A stretch of DNA of 64,000 nucleotides from contig NZ_RCUX01000012.1 in assembly GCF_003667565.1 (NCBI RefSeq), positions 49,978 through 113,977 on the forward strand, written 5' to 3'. A model generated the notes under the pieces. That model worked only from the letters and a program-made list of their open reading frames with translations. It did no database searches and was not told where the DNA came from. Both the position numbers and the translations under genes were made by a program. The DNA comes from Mycetocola tolaasinivorans. GTDB taxonomy: Bacteria > Actinomycetota > Actinomycetes > Actinomycetales > Microbacteriaceae. Positions 10,697-18,642 of this stretch are shown one piece after another (position 1 is the first letter of the stretch; each line of letters opens with the position of its first letter).

Positions 10697-11897
10697 CCCG
10701 AACACCCTGCAACTCGTGAACGGGCTGGTTTCCATCGTGTGTGCGGTGCCCTTCGTGCTGCACACCGTGTTCCGCGGGCACGACCGTGCGGGCCTCTACT
10801 GGTCCCTGGGATTCATGGCGGGCCTCGTCAGCGCCGGCTGCTACGCGCTCTCGGCGATGCTGAATGACGGCTGGGTGATCCTGTCCGCCGCAAACGGTGC
10901 CTACGCGTTCACGATCGGGGCGGTGTGGAGCGGCACGCGCCTGTTCAATGGCCGTAAATCGCTGATCCAGGTGCCCCTCGCGGTCGCGCTCATCTGCGCG
11001 GCCATCGTGCCGCTGCGCTGGAGCGTAGACCACACCTGGGCCGGGGCCGCGGCCTACCTGCTCGCGGTGGCTCTGTTTGCCTCGCTGATCGGGTGGGAGG
11101 CGCTTCGGATGCCGATGCGGCAGAACATCTATGGCCGGGTGTTCGGTGCGGCCATGATCCTCGGTGCCGCCTACCACGTGCTGCGCACGGTGGCCCTGGT
11201 GACGCTCGGTGCCGAGGGGATCGCCCAGCACCCGGTGTGGGGCAGCGCGAGCGCCACCACAGTGGTGATGGTGCTGCTCGTGGTCAGCTCGATCTGCCTG
11301 ACCGCCGTCCGGGCCGAACGCGATACCCGGCACCAGCTCGCCCCCACCCCGGGTGGCGGCGCGGTCAACTTCTCGCTCGATGTGCTCTCGAAGGCCGCGT
11401 TTATCGTCGGGGCGAAGGATCGCCTGGCGCGCGCCCAGCAGCACGGGGTCCGGATCGCCCTGCTGCAGCCGCGCATCGATGGCCTCTCGGACTTCAAGGT
11501 GGCCTATGGCTCGAGTGCCGGGCAGTCGGCGATCGTGAGGTTTGTGACGGTTCTGCGCGCGAGTGTGCCGCCCACCGCGATCATCGGTCACCTGGGCGAT
11601 GGCCACTTCGCGGTGCTCGCCATGATGGACGAGGTGACCTCGGGACGCGATGTCGCCCGCGGAATCCTCACCACCCTTGCCGAAACCCCACTGGCGCCCG
11701 AGCGCGGGCTGCGGATGAGCGCGAGTGTGGGTGTGGCGGAACAGGCCGACATCGACGTGGACTGGGACACCCTGTGGGCCGCGGCGAGCGAGCGGCTCGC
11801 TGCCGCACGCGCGGACGCGGGAAACGTGATCGCCGAGGTGCGGGTGTCTCGGGACGGTTCGCGGGTCGATGCATTGGGGCATAAGCTAGCCTCATGA
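10686..11897 (+). CDS. Membrane protein with degenerate GGDEF domain
   Basis: The protein is 403 residues from ATG 10686 (an ATG at 10671 is possible). The first about 215 residues contain roughly seven hydrophobic helices with polar ends, like a MASE-type sensor. The C-terminal about 170 residues have the fold pattern of a diguanylate cyclase domain: a helix leading to IALLQPRIDGLSDFKVAYG, then LGDGHFAVLAM where active enzymes have GGDEF. The signature is LGDGH/F instead of GG(D/E)EF and the preceding Arg is replaced. Cyclase activity is therefore unlikely; binding of a nucleotide or of the kinase partner is an alternative. It overlaps the kinase gene and its TGA overlaps the mqo start. Confidence 0.72.
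   Translation: MTFDPNTLQLVNGLVSIVCAVPFVLHTVFRGHDRAGLYWSLGFMAGLVSAGCYALSAMLNDGWVILSAANGAYAFTIGAVWSGTRLFNGRKSLIQVPLAVALICAAIVPLRWSVDHTWAGAAAYLLAVALFASLIGWEALRMPMRQNIYGRVFGAAMILGAAYHVLRTVALVTLGAEGIAQHPVWGSASATTVVMVLLVVSSICLTAVRAERDTRHQLAPTPGGGAVNFSLDVLSKAAFIVGAKDRLARAQQHGVRIALLQPRIDGLSDFKVAYGSSAGQSAIVRFVTVLRASVPPTAIIGHLGDGHFAVLAMMDEVTSGRDVARGILTTLAETPLAPERGLRMSASVGVAEQADIDVDWDTLWAAASERLAAARADAGNVIAEVRVSRDGSRVDALGHKLAS
11882..11887 (+). promoter_or_regulatory. -10 element TAAGCT before mqo
   Basis: TAAGCT, six bases, then ATG at 11894, lying inside the 3' end of the previous gene. This suggests mqo has its own leaderless promoter besides any readthrough. Confidence 0.5.
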
Positions 11898-13372
11898 CGA
11901 CTTCACAGCCGGTCGACGTAGCCCTTATCGGCGGCGGTATCATGAGCGCAACGTTGGCCACCCTCATCTCCCGGTTACAGCCGGATTGGTCAATCGAAAT
12001 TTACGAGCGTTTGGGCGATGTTGCCCAGGAGAGTTCCAACCCCTGGAACAACGCGGGTACGGGTCACGCGGCAATGTGTGAGCTGAACTACATGCCCGAG
12101 GCGCCCGATGGTACCGTCAACCCGGCCAAGGCGCTGCAGATCAACGAGCAGTTCCAGGTTTCGCGGCAGTTCTGGGCGCACCTCGTGCGCGAGGGCGTGC
12201 TGCACGACCCCAACACGTTCATCAACTCCGCACCGCACATGACGTTTGTAAACGGTGACAAGAACGTTGAGTACCTGCGTAAGCGCTTTGAGGCGCTGCG
12301 GAACGAACCGCTGTTCGACACCATGGAGTACTCCACCGACACCCGCGTGATCAACCAGTGGGCGCCGCTGCTGATGACCAAGCGTGTGGCGGGAGACAGC
12401 TACGCGGCCACCCGGATGAGCGCCGGCACCGACGTCGACTTCGGTGCCCTGACCCACGAGCTGATGGACGCGGCCGTGGCCTCGGGTGCGAAGCTGCGTC
12501 TGAACCACGAGGTGCGCGGGCTGAAGAAGCTCGCCGATGGCACCTGGCGCATCCGTTCGCGTGATCTGGTGGGGCGCACCCCGCGCGAGATCAACGCAAA
12601 GTTTGTCTTTGTGGGTGCCGGAGGCTGGGCGCTCAAGCTCCTGCAGAAGTCCCGGATCCCCGAGATCAAGGGCTACGGCGTCTTCCCCATTTCCGGTGCC
12701 TTCCTGCGCACGGACAACCCCGAGATCGTCGCCCAGCACTCCGCCAAGGTATACAGCCAGGCCGCGGTCGGTGCCCCGCCGATGTCGGTTCCGCACCTGG
12801 ATGCTCGCGTGGTTGACGGCCAGTCGAGCCTGCTGTTTGGCCCGTATGCGGGTTTCAGCCCGAAGTTCCTGAAAAACGGAAACCTGCTTGACCTGGTCAC
12901 CCAGCTGCGTCCGGGCAACATCATCCCGATGCTCGCGGTGGCGAAGGATAACCCGTCGCTGATCTCGTATCTGCTCAAGGAACTGACCGCCTCACGGGCT
13001 AAGAAGCTCGCCGCCCTGCGCGAGTTTATGCCCACCGCGAAGGCCGAGGACTGGCGTCTCATCGTCGCCGGTCAGCGCGCCCAGGTCATCAAGAAAGACC
13101 CCAAGAAGGGCGGCGTGCTGCAGTTCGGAACCGAGCTGATCGCCGCGGGCGACGGATCGATCGCGGGCCTGCTGGGTGCCTCCCCGGGTGCCTCCACCGC
13201 GGTACCGATCATGGTGGATCTGCTCAAGCGCTGCTTCCCGAACGAGTATTCGGGCTGGGAGCGCGAGCTCACCCGGATGATTCCGACGCTCGGCACGAAC
13301 CTCAACGACGATCCCGATCGTGCCCGCGCGGTGCTGGCCGAGACCGCCGAGGTCCTCCAGATCCAGCTCTAA
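11894..13372 (+). CDS. mqo: Malate:quinone oxidoreductase
   Basis: The 492-residue protein is a peripheral-membrane FAD enzyme that oxidises malate to oxaloacetate and passes electrons to the quinone pool. The FAD-binding motif GGGIMS is at residues 13-18, and NPWNNAGTGHAAMCELNY, typical of Mqo, follows near 48. The length matches the family (about 490-500). It starts at an ATGA overlap with the previous gene but also has a TAAGCT -10 element. A strong hairpin follows it. Confidence 0.95.
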   Translation: MTTSQPVDVALIGGGIMSATLATLISRLQPDWSIEIYERLGDVAQESSNPWNNAGTGHAAMCELNYMPEAPDGTVNPAKALQINEQFQVSRQFWAHLVREGVLHDPNTFINSAPHMTFVNGDKNVEYLRKRFEALRNEPLFDTMEYSTDTRVINQWAPLLMTKRVAGDSYAATRMSAGTDVDFGALTHELMDAAVASGAKLRLNHEVRGLKKLADGTWRIRSRDLVGRTPREINAKFVFVGAGGWALKLLQKSRIPEIKGYGVFPISGAFLRTDNPEIVAQHSAKVYSQAAVGAPPMSVPHLDARVVDGQSSLLFGPYAGFSPKFLKNGNLLDLVTQLRPGNIIPMLAVAKDNPSLISYLLKELTASRAKKLAALREFMPTAKAEDWRLIVAGQRAQVIKKDPKKGGVLQFGTELIAAGDGSIAGLLGASPGASTAVPIMVDLLKRCFPNEYSGWERELTRMIPTLGTNLNDDPDRARAVLAETAEVLQIQL

Positions 13373-13383
13373 CGCGAGGAGTT

Positions 13384-13420
13384 CCCTCCCGCGGCGCGCG
13401 AAATGTGCACCGCGGGAGGG
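13384..13420 (+). terminator. Stem-loop after mqo
   Basis: An 11-bp perfect stem (CCCTCCCGCGG with its complement) with a 15-base loop. The following bases enter the tdk promoter and there is no T tract, so termination strength is uncertain. Confidence 0.55.
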
Positions 13421-13426
13421 GCTCGC

Positions 13427-13432
13427 TAGACT
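13427..13432 (+). promoter_or_regulatory. -10 element TAGACT of tdk, leaderless arrangement
   Basis: TAGACT, six bases (GGCGCA), then ATG at 13439, with no Shine-Dalgarno sequence. Confidence 0.65.
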
Positions 13433-13438
13433 GGCGCA

Positions 13439-14050
13439 ATGGCGAAACTGTATTTCCGCTACGGCGCGATGAACTCGGGTAAGAGCACCGCGCTGTTGCA
13501 GGCCGCGTTCAACTACGAGGAGCGCGGGCATCGTGTGCTGCTGGCTAAGCCCGGCATCGATACCAAGGCCGATGGGGCCATCAGTAGCCGGCTGGGTGTG
13601 AGCCGCGAGGCCGACTTCCTGATCGGTGCCGGCACGAGCGTGCGCGAGCTGTTTGCCGCCTGCCGTGGCACCGCCCCCGTGCACGCCCTGCTCGTGGATG
13701 AGGCGCAGTTCCTCGATTCCGCCCAGGTTGATGCCCTCCTGGAGATCGCCCTGCTCGAGGACGTTCCGGTGCTCGCCTACGGTATTCGCACCGACTTCCG
13801 CACGGTCGCGTTCCCCGGTTCGCGTCGCCTGCTGGAGATCTCCCACAGCATCGAGGAGCTCAAGACCATCTGCCGGTGTGGACGCAAGGCGCTCTTCAAC
13901 GCGCGCATCGAAAACGGCCGGTTTGTGTTCTCGGGTGAGCAGGTCGTGATCGACGGCACCGAGGCCGGATACGAGTCGCTCTGCGGCAACTGCTACCTCA
14001 CCGAATCGGGCGGATCCATGCCGCGTCCGGTACTGTCCGCGGCCGAATAG
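13439..14050 (+). CDS. tdk: Thymidine kinase
   Basis: The 203-residue type II thymidine kinase phosphorylates thymidine in the salvage pathway. The P-loop GAMNSGKST is at residues 9-17, DEAQFL (the magnesium-binding and base-contacting box) near residue 86, and a structural zinc site is formed by CRCG and CGNC in the C-terminal half. The length fits TK1-type enzymes. It is a single-gene unit with its own leaderless promoter. Confidence 0.93.
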   Translation: MAKLYFRYGAMNSGKSTALLQAAFNYEERGHRVLLAKPGIDTKADGAISSRLGVSREADFLIGAGTSVRELFAACRGTAPVHALLVDEAQFLDSAQVDALLEIALLEDVPVLAYGIRTDFRTVAFPGSRRLLEISHSIEELKTICRCGRKALFNARIENGRFVFSGEQVVIDGTEAGYESLCGNCYLTESGGSMPRPVLSAAE

Positions 14051-14058
14051 CCCGCGCG

Positions 14059-14079
14059 GGGTGTGATAGTCTCACACCC
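14059..14079 (+). terminator. Hairpin between tdk and the TPP riboswitch, also carrying a possible -10 element
   Basis: GGGTGTGA and TCACACCC form an 8-bp stem with a 5-base loop. TAGTCT at 14067-14072 inside it could be the -10 element for the thiamine operon, placing the transcript start a few bases before the aptamer. Confidence 0.4.
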
Positions 14080-14090
14080 GAAAACCACGT

Positions 14091-14165
14091 GACACGGGGT
14101 GCCCGATTTTGGGCTGAGAGTACACCCGTCGAACCTGATCTAGCTCGTACTAGCGAAGGGATGTC
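14091..14165 (+). promoter_or_regulatory. TPP riboswitch (THI element)
   Basis: The conserved TPP aptamer parts appear in order: ACGGGGTGCC at 14093-14102, GGGCTGAGAG at 14111-14120, ACCCGTCGAACCTGAT at 14123-14138, and TAGCGAAGGGATGT at 14150-14163. P1 can form between GACA (14091-14094) and TGTC (14162-14165). The conserved GAAGGGA at the 3' side doubles as the only Shine-Dalgarno sequence for thiM, so ligand binding should directly block translation initiation. The operon codes for thiamine salvage enzymes, as expected. Confidence 0.95.
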
Positions 14166-14169
14166 GCGC

Positions 14170-14979
14170 ATGTCGCGCACGCCAGAAAACCTTATTTCCG
14201 AAACCCAGACCGCGCTGGAGCGGGTGCGCGCGGGCGCACCGCTCGTTCAGAGCATCACCAACGCGGTGGTGACAAACTTCACCGCCAACGCGCTGCTCGC
14301 CCTCGGGGCGGCCCCCGCGATGTGTGACATCGTGGGCGAGGCCGGCCCGTTTGCGCGCATCGCGCAGGGCCTGCTGATCAACCTCGGCACCCCGGTGCCC
14401 GAGCAGCGTGCGGCGGCCCTGGAGGCCGTGACGGCCGCGAACGAGGCTGGGACCCCGTGGGTCCTCGATCCGGTCGCGATTGGTGCCCTGCCGGTACGCA
14501 CGGCCCTCGCGCTGCGGCTGCGGGAGCTTCGCCCGACCATCGTGCGGGGCAATGCCTCCGAGATCCTGGCCCTCGCCGAGGCCGGGGCCGGTGGCCGCGG
14601 GGTCGATGCGACCGACGGCGTGGAGAGCGCACGGGAGGCCGCGATCGCGCTGGCACGCCGCACCGGTGCCGTGATCGCGGTGTCCGGGCCGACCGACCTC
14701 ATCACCGATGGGGAGCGCACCGTGCTGCTGAGCAACGGCGACGCCCTGCTCACCCGCATCACCGGTGGCGGCTGCGCCCTCGGTGCCGTCATGGCGGCGT
14801 TTGCCGCGGGCGCCGAGGACTACCTGGTGAGCACCGTTGCCGCGGTGTCGACCTACACGATCGCGGCCGAGCTCGCCGCCGAGCGGGCCTCTCGCCCGGG
14901 AAGCTTCCAGGTCGCGTTCCTCGATGCCCTCGATGAAATCACCCCGGAGCACATCCTCGCGCGGGCGGTGTTCGCATGA
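14170..14979 (+). CDS. thiM: Hydroxyethylthiazole kinase
   Basis: The enzyme phosphorylates 4-methyl-5-(2-hydroxyethyl)thiazole, salvaging the thiazole half of thiamine. Family features are [19 protein letters not shown] near the N-terminus, the LDPVAIGA segment, and the active-site loop GGGCALGA. Two ATGs compete: 14161 lies inside the riboswitch P1 and touches the GAAGGG, while 14170 has 9-nt spacing; 14170 is chosen (269 residues). Regulation is by the TPP riboswitch. The 3' end overlaps thiE by 4 bp (ATGA). Confidence 0.93.
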   Translation: MSRTPENLISETQTALERVRAGAPLVQSITNAVVTNFTANALLALGAAPAMCDIVGEAGPFARIAQGLLINLGTPVPEQRAAALEAVTAANEAGTPWVLDPVAIGALPVRTALALRLRELRPTIVRGNASEILALAEAGAGGRGVDATDGVESAREAAIALARRTGAVIAVSGPTDLITDGERTVLLSNGDALLTRITGGGCALGAVMAAFAAGAEDYLVSTVAAVSTYTIAAELAAERASRPGSFQVAFLDALDEITPEHILARAVFA

Positions 14980-15659
14980 GCGCCCCCGCATCGGGGCTCC
15001 TCGCGGCCCCAGATCTCTCGGTCTACCTCGTGACCGATACCGGCCAGCTGCGCGGTGCCGGACACGATCCGGTGGGGGCCGTCCTCGCCGCCGTCGCGGG
15101 CGGTGTGAGCGCCGTCCAGGTGCGCGAGAAGGATGCCGCAACCCGTGACTTCCTCGCCTATGTCGAGGCCTTGGCCGAGCGTCTGCCCGCGCACATTCCG
15201 CTCATCGTCAACGACCGGGTGGACGTCTTCTTGGCCGCCCGGGTGCGCGCGGCCCGCGTCAGCGGCGTGCACGTGGGGCAGAGCGATCTGCCCGTGACCG
15301 CGATTCGTGCCCTCATCGGCACCGAGGCGATCCTGGGCCTTTCGGCGAGTACCCCCGAAGAGCTCGCGGCCGCCGAGGCCACCGGGGTCGTTGACCACGT
15401 CGGGATCGGCCCGCTGCACTCAACCACCACCAAGACCGACGCTCCGGCCGGCATCGGCCTGGCCGAAACCGCCCGGCTGGTTGCGGGCACCGCGCTGCCC
15501 GCGGTCGCAATCGGCGGGATCACCGCCGCCGATCTGCCCGGACTTCGCGCGGCGGGCCTTGTGGGTGCCGCCGCGGTATCCGCGATCTGTGCCGTGCCGG
15601 ATCCCGAGGGGGCGGCCCGCGAGTTGCGCGCTGCCTGGGGCCAGGGGGTGTCCGCATGA
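14976..15659 (+). CDS. thiE: Thiamine-phosphate synthase
   Basis: The 227-residue TIM-barrel enzyme joins HMP pyrophosphate and thiazole phosphate to give thiamine phosphate. Recognisable parts are [11 protein letters not shown] (the diphosphate-binding Arg/Lys region), [19 protein letters not shown], and the phosphate-binding end [12 protein letters not shown]. It is translationally coupled on both sides: its ATG overlaps the thiM stop and its TGA overlaps the start of thiD-tenA. Confidence 0.94.
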   Translation: MSAPASGLLAAPDLSVYLVTDTGQLRGAGHDPVGAVLAAVAGGVSAVQVREKDAATRDFLAYVEALAERLPAHIPLIVNDRVDVFLAARVRAARVSGVHVGQSDLPVTAIRALIGTEAILGLSASTPEELAAAEATGVVDHVGIGPLHSTTTKTDAPAGIGLAETARLVAGTALPAVAIGGITAADLPGLRAAGLVGAAAVSAICAVPDPEGAARELRAAWGQGVSA

Positions 15660-17239
15660 GCCGCGATGCGCTGCGACCAGTTCGTGTGCTCTCCATCGCC
15701 GGCACCGATCCCACCGGGGGAGCGGGCATCCAGGCCGACCTCAAATCAATCGCCGCGCAGGGGGGCTACGGCATGGCCGTCGTGACCGCCCTGGTCGCGC
15801 AGAACACCCGCGGCGTGCGCGAGGTTCACGTGCCACCGGTGGCCTTCCTGGCGGCACAGCTGGACGCGGTATCCGATGACGTCGCGATCGACGCCGTCAA
15901 GATCGGCATGCTGGGCGACGCGGCGGTCATCGAGACCGTCACCGCCTGGCTCGAACGGGTGGCCCCGCCACTGGTCGTACTCGACCCGGTGATGATCGCC
16001 ACCAGCGGCGACCGCCTGCTAGCCCCCGAGGCGGAGGCCGCACTGCGCGGGCTTCTCGCCCGCGCCGACCTGATCACCCCGAACATTCCCGAGCTCGCGA
16101 TTCTCGCCGAGGAACCCGAGGCTCGCTCCTGGGACACCGTGCTGGAGCAGGCCCGACGGGTCTCGGGACGCTATGGCGTCCGCGTGTTGGCCAAGGGCGG
16201 GCACCTCGTCGGGTCGGCCGCTCCCGATGCCCTGGTCGATGCGGCGGCCACCCTGCCCGGCGGGCGCAGCTGGGTGGAGTTCCCGGGCGAGCGGATCAAC
16301 ACCCCGCACACCCACGGCACCGGCTGCTCGCTCTCGGCGGCGCTGGCCACCCGTATCGCCGCCGATGGCGACTGGATCGCCGCGGTCACCGAGGTGAAGC
16401 GCTGGCTGACCGAGTCGATCCGCCACGCCGACACCCTCGCGGTGGGGGAGGGGCACGGCCCGATCTCGCACTTTGCGGGCCTCTGGCAGCGCGGCGGTAT
16501 CGATACCGATCGCACCGCGGCCGAACACCTCGACGACTGGTGGCGGCGGATCGCGCCGATCCGTCACGCGGCGGACGATCTCGCGTTTGTGCGTCAGCTC
16601 GGCGACGGCAGCCTCGATCGTGATGCCTTCAGCTGGTACCTCGCACAGGACGCGCTCTACCTGCGTGACTACGCGCGCGTGCTCGCAGCCGCCGCCCAGC
16701 TCGCGCCGACCCCCGAGGAACAGGCATTCTGGGCCCAGGGTGCCTACGGGTCGATCGCGGCCGAACTGCAGCTGCACCAGGGCTGGCTGCCCGAGGACGA
16801 GGTCTTTCAGACGGCACCCGCCCCGGCCACCACCGCGTATGTCGATCACCTGCTTGCCGCCGCGGCCCGCGGGGAGTACGAGATCATCATCGCCGCGGTG
16901 CTGCCCTGCTACTGGCTATACCAGGACATCGGCACCCGCCTGCACGCGCACTCGCATCCGGATCACCCGTATGCGGGCTGGCTCGACACCTATGCAGATG
17001 AGACGTTCGCTCGCTCCACCGAGCGGGCGATCGAGTACGTGGGGGAGGCCGTGCGCCGGGCGACCCCGCAGACGCGGGCACGCATGTTCGACGCCTTCGA
17101 GCGTGCGGCCGCGCACGAGGTGGCGTTCTTTGCGGCACCGCTTGCTGCCGGGCCGGGTTCCTCCCGGGTTGAGCCGCAGGCCGTACCGCTGGCCGAGCCG
17201 TTGGCGGGCACGGAAACGAGCCCCGGACACGCCGAGTGA
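15656..17239 (+). CDS. thiD: Bifunctional HMP kinase / aminopyrimidine hydrolase (ThiD-TenA fusion)
   Basis: Residues 1 to about 270 are ThiD, a ribokinase-family enzyme that phosphorylates HMP and HMP phosphate (SIAGTDPTGGAGIQADLK near the start, GTGCSLSAALA anion hole near residue 222). From about residue 295 to 505 lies a TenA (thiaminase II) domain with the helical pattern FSWYLAQDALYLRDYARVL and the catalytic cysteine in AAVLPCYWLYQDIG. TenA hydrolyses degraded thiamine products to HMP, so the fusion channels salvage into ThiD. The three-gene operon has no thiC or thiG here, consistent with salvage. The last about 25 residues look unstructured. Confidence 0.93.
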   Translation: MSRDALRPVRVLSIAGTDPTGGAGIQADLKSIAAQGGYGMAVVTALVAQNTRGVREVHVPPVAFLAAQLDAVSDDVAIDAVKIGMLGDAAVIETVTAWLERVAPPLVVLDPVMIATSGDRLLAPEAEAALRGLLARADLITPNIPELAILAEEPEARSWDTVLEQARRVSGRYGVRVLAKGGHLVGSAAPDALVDAAATLPGGRSWVEFPGERINTPHTHGTGCSLSAALATRIAADGDWIAAVTEVKRWLTESIRHADTLAVGEGHGPISHFAGLWQRGGIDTDRTAAEHLDDWWRRIAPIRHAADDLAFVRQLGDGSLDRDAFSWYLAQDALYLRDYARVLAAAAQLAPTPEEQAFWAQGAYGSIAAELQLHQGWLPEDEVFQTAPAPATTAYVDHLLAAAARGEYEIIIAAVLPCYWLYQDIGTRLHAHSHPDHPYAGWLDTYADETFARSTERAIEYVGEAVRRATPQTRARMFDAFERAAAHEVAFFAAPLAAGPGSSRVEPQAVPLAEPLAGTETSPGHAE

Positions 17240-17350
17240 CACACCCGGCGCGCATACCGTACGCTCGGTGTGCGCGCCGGAAACCCCCGGTATTTCGCGG
17301 GTTTTGGGTGCCCCGGGTGTCGAGTGGTCACCGCCGGGACAAATATCGGG

Positions 17351-17356
17351 TAATCT
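17351..17356 (+). promoter_or_regulatory. -10 element TAATCT of the tRNA-Pro gene
   Basis: TAATCT lies 24 bases before the mature tRNA 5' end. A -35 match is weak (GTCACC at 17327, 18-bp spacer). Confidence 0.45.
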
Positions 17357-17379
17357 AATAGAGGTCGCAAGATCACCAT

Positions 17380-17453
<74 letters not shown>

Positions 17454-17467
17454 CAGATGGAAACAGC

Positions 17468-17500
17468 AAAAACCGCTCAGAGTAATCTGGGCGGTTTTTT
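17468..17500 (+). terminator. Rho-independent terminator of tRNA-Pro
   Basis: AAAAACCGCTCAGA pairs with TCTGGGCGGTTTTTT around a GTAA loop, ending in a six-T tract. Confidence 0.9.
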
Positions 17501-17560
17501 GTGTGCCCGGCGGTTTTTGTGTGGTGGGCGGTTTTGTGTGGTGGGCGGTTTTGTGCGCCC
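17489..17560. repeat. Tandem repeat of the terminator 3' arm
   Basis: The GGGCGGTTTTTTGTGTG segment of the terminator is followed by three more copies of a 17-18 nt unit (GGCGGTTTTGTGTGGTG) at 17509-17526, 17527-17543 and 17544-17560. The last copy diverges after its T tract. Every copy keeps the stem half GGCGGT plus a T run. Confidence 0.85.
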
Positions 17561-17590
17561 GGGCCCGGGGAACAACACAGGCGATACGTG

Positions 17591-17628
17591 CGCAAATGCC
17601 CGCACACGGGCGTGTGCGGGCATTTGCG
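17591..17628. terminator. Long perfect stem-loop between tRNA-Pro and the phosphoesterase
   Basis: CGCAAATGCCCGCACAC and its exact complement form a 17-bp stem with a GGGC loop. It lies 43 bp beyond the minus-strand phosphoesterase stop and can act for both directions; neither side has a T tract. Confidence 0.55.
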
Positions 17629-17671
17629 GTACTAGTTGCTCCGGGTGGGCATGCGGCCGGTATTGCGAGCT

Positions 17672-18628
17672 CTAGCGGGCAACCAGCGTGACGAGGGTAG
17701 CCTCCGGGCGGCAGGCGAAGCGTACCGGTGCGTAGATCGAGGTGCCGAGCCCGGCCGAGACGTTCAGATAGGCGCTGCGGAAGGCGTGACGCCAGAGGCT
17801 CAGCCCCTTGACCTGCCTCCGCGGGATATCGCAGTTGGTGACGAGTGCGCCCACGCCGGGAACGCACACCTGGCCGCCGTGGGTATGCCCGGCCAGAATA
17901 ACGTCGGCCCCGTGGGTCACGAAGGAGTTCAGAACGCGCTGATACGGGGCGTGTGCCACACCGATGCGCAGTGCCGGTTCGGGGCGGCCCTGCTCGAAGG
18001 ACTCCTCGTCTTCGACGCCGTCCAGGAGCCCGGTCAGGAGATCGAGCCGATCGCGCTCGATGTGTGGATCATCCACCCCGAAGAACTGGATGCGGGTGCC
18101 GCGCACGGTTACATCATCGACCCGGTTGTTGAGTGAGTGCCAGCCGAGCGCATCGGTGAAGAAGCGTTCGAGGCGCGGGGTATCGAGTTTCTTCGCGCGA
18201 TTTCCATGGGGGCGCTGTGAGGAGGGCCCGGAGAAGTAGCGCAGCCAGTTCTTTGAGACCGGGCCGAAGTAGTCGTTCGACCCGTTCACGTACACGCCGG
18301 AAACCCCGCCGAACTCGGCAAAGGCCAGTTCGATGCCGCGGATGCCATCCGCGTGGCCGAGGTTGTCGCCGGTGTCCACCACGATGTCGGGCTTTTCGCC
18401 CGCGAGGCTGCGCACCCAGGCCTGCTTATCGCGCTGCCAGGGAGCCATGTGCAGGTCGGAGAGGTGCAGGATGCGGATCGGATCGGTGCCCGCGGGGAGC
18501 ACCGGAATCTCGACCCGACGCAGGGTGAACATCCTGCGTTCGACGAGGCTTGCCCACGCAAAACACCCCGCGGCCACGACGGCCAGTCCTCCCAAAATGG
18601 GCTTCAGTGAACCGGTCCGTCGGGCCAT
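17672..18628 (-). CDS. Membrane-anchored metallophosphoesterase
   Basis: The 318-residue protein has one N-terminal hydrophobic helix (residues 11-29) and then a calcineurin-like phosphoesterase domain. Metal ligands appear as HLSDLH (D58, H60), VDTGDN (D88), GSND in place of the usual GNHD, and LAGHTHGGQ near the C-terminus. ATG 18628 is chosen because AAGGAG precedes it; longer frames run into the neighbouring gene. This type occurs next to class A penicillin-binding proteins in actinobacteria (the YkuE-like family), and its stop-start gap to the upstream PBP gene is only 14 bp, so they form an operon. The natural substrate is unknown. Confidence 0.85.
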   Translation of the reverse strand: MARRTGSLKPILGGLAVVAAGCFAWASLVERRMFTLRRVEIPVLPAGTDPIRILHLSDLHMAPWQRDKQAWVRSLAGEKPDIVVDTGDNLGHADGIRGIELAFAEFGGVSGVYVNGSNDYFGPVSKNWLRYFSGPSSQRPHGNRAKKLDTPRLERFFTDALGWHSLNNRVDDVTVRGTRIQFFGVDDPHIERDRLDLLTGLLDGVEDEESFEQGRPEPALRIGVAHAPYQRVLNSFVTHGADVILAGHTHGGQVCVPGVGALVTNCDIPRRQVKGLSLWRHAFRSAYLNVSAGLGTSIYAPVRFACRPEATLVTLVAR

Positions 18629-18642
18629 CGGGGTGCTCCTTG

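Noticed and set aside
14089..14160. N-terminal extension of thiM
   Set aside because: It lies within the TPP aptamer.
17454..17671. Short reading frames after tRNA-Pro
   Set aside because: They are made of terminator repeats and hairpins; no start signal or conserved sequence.
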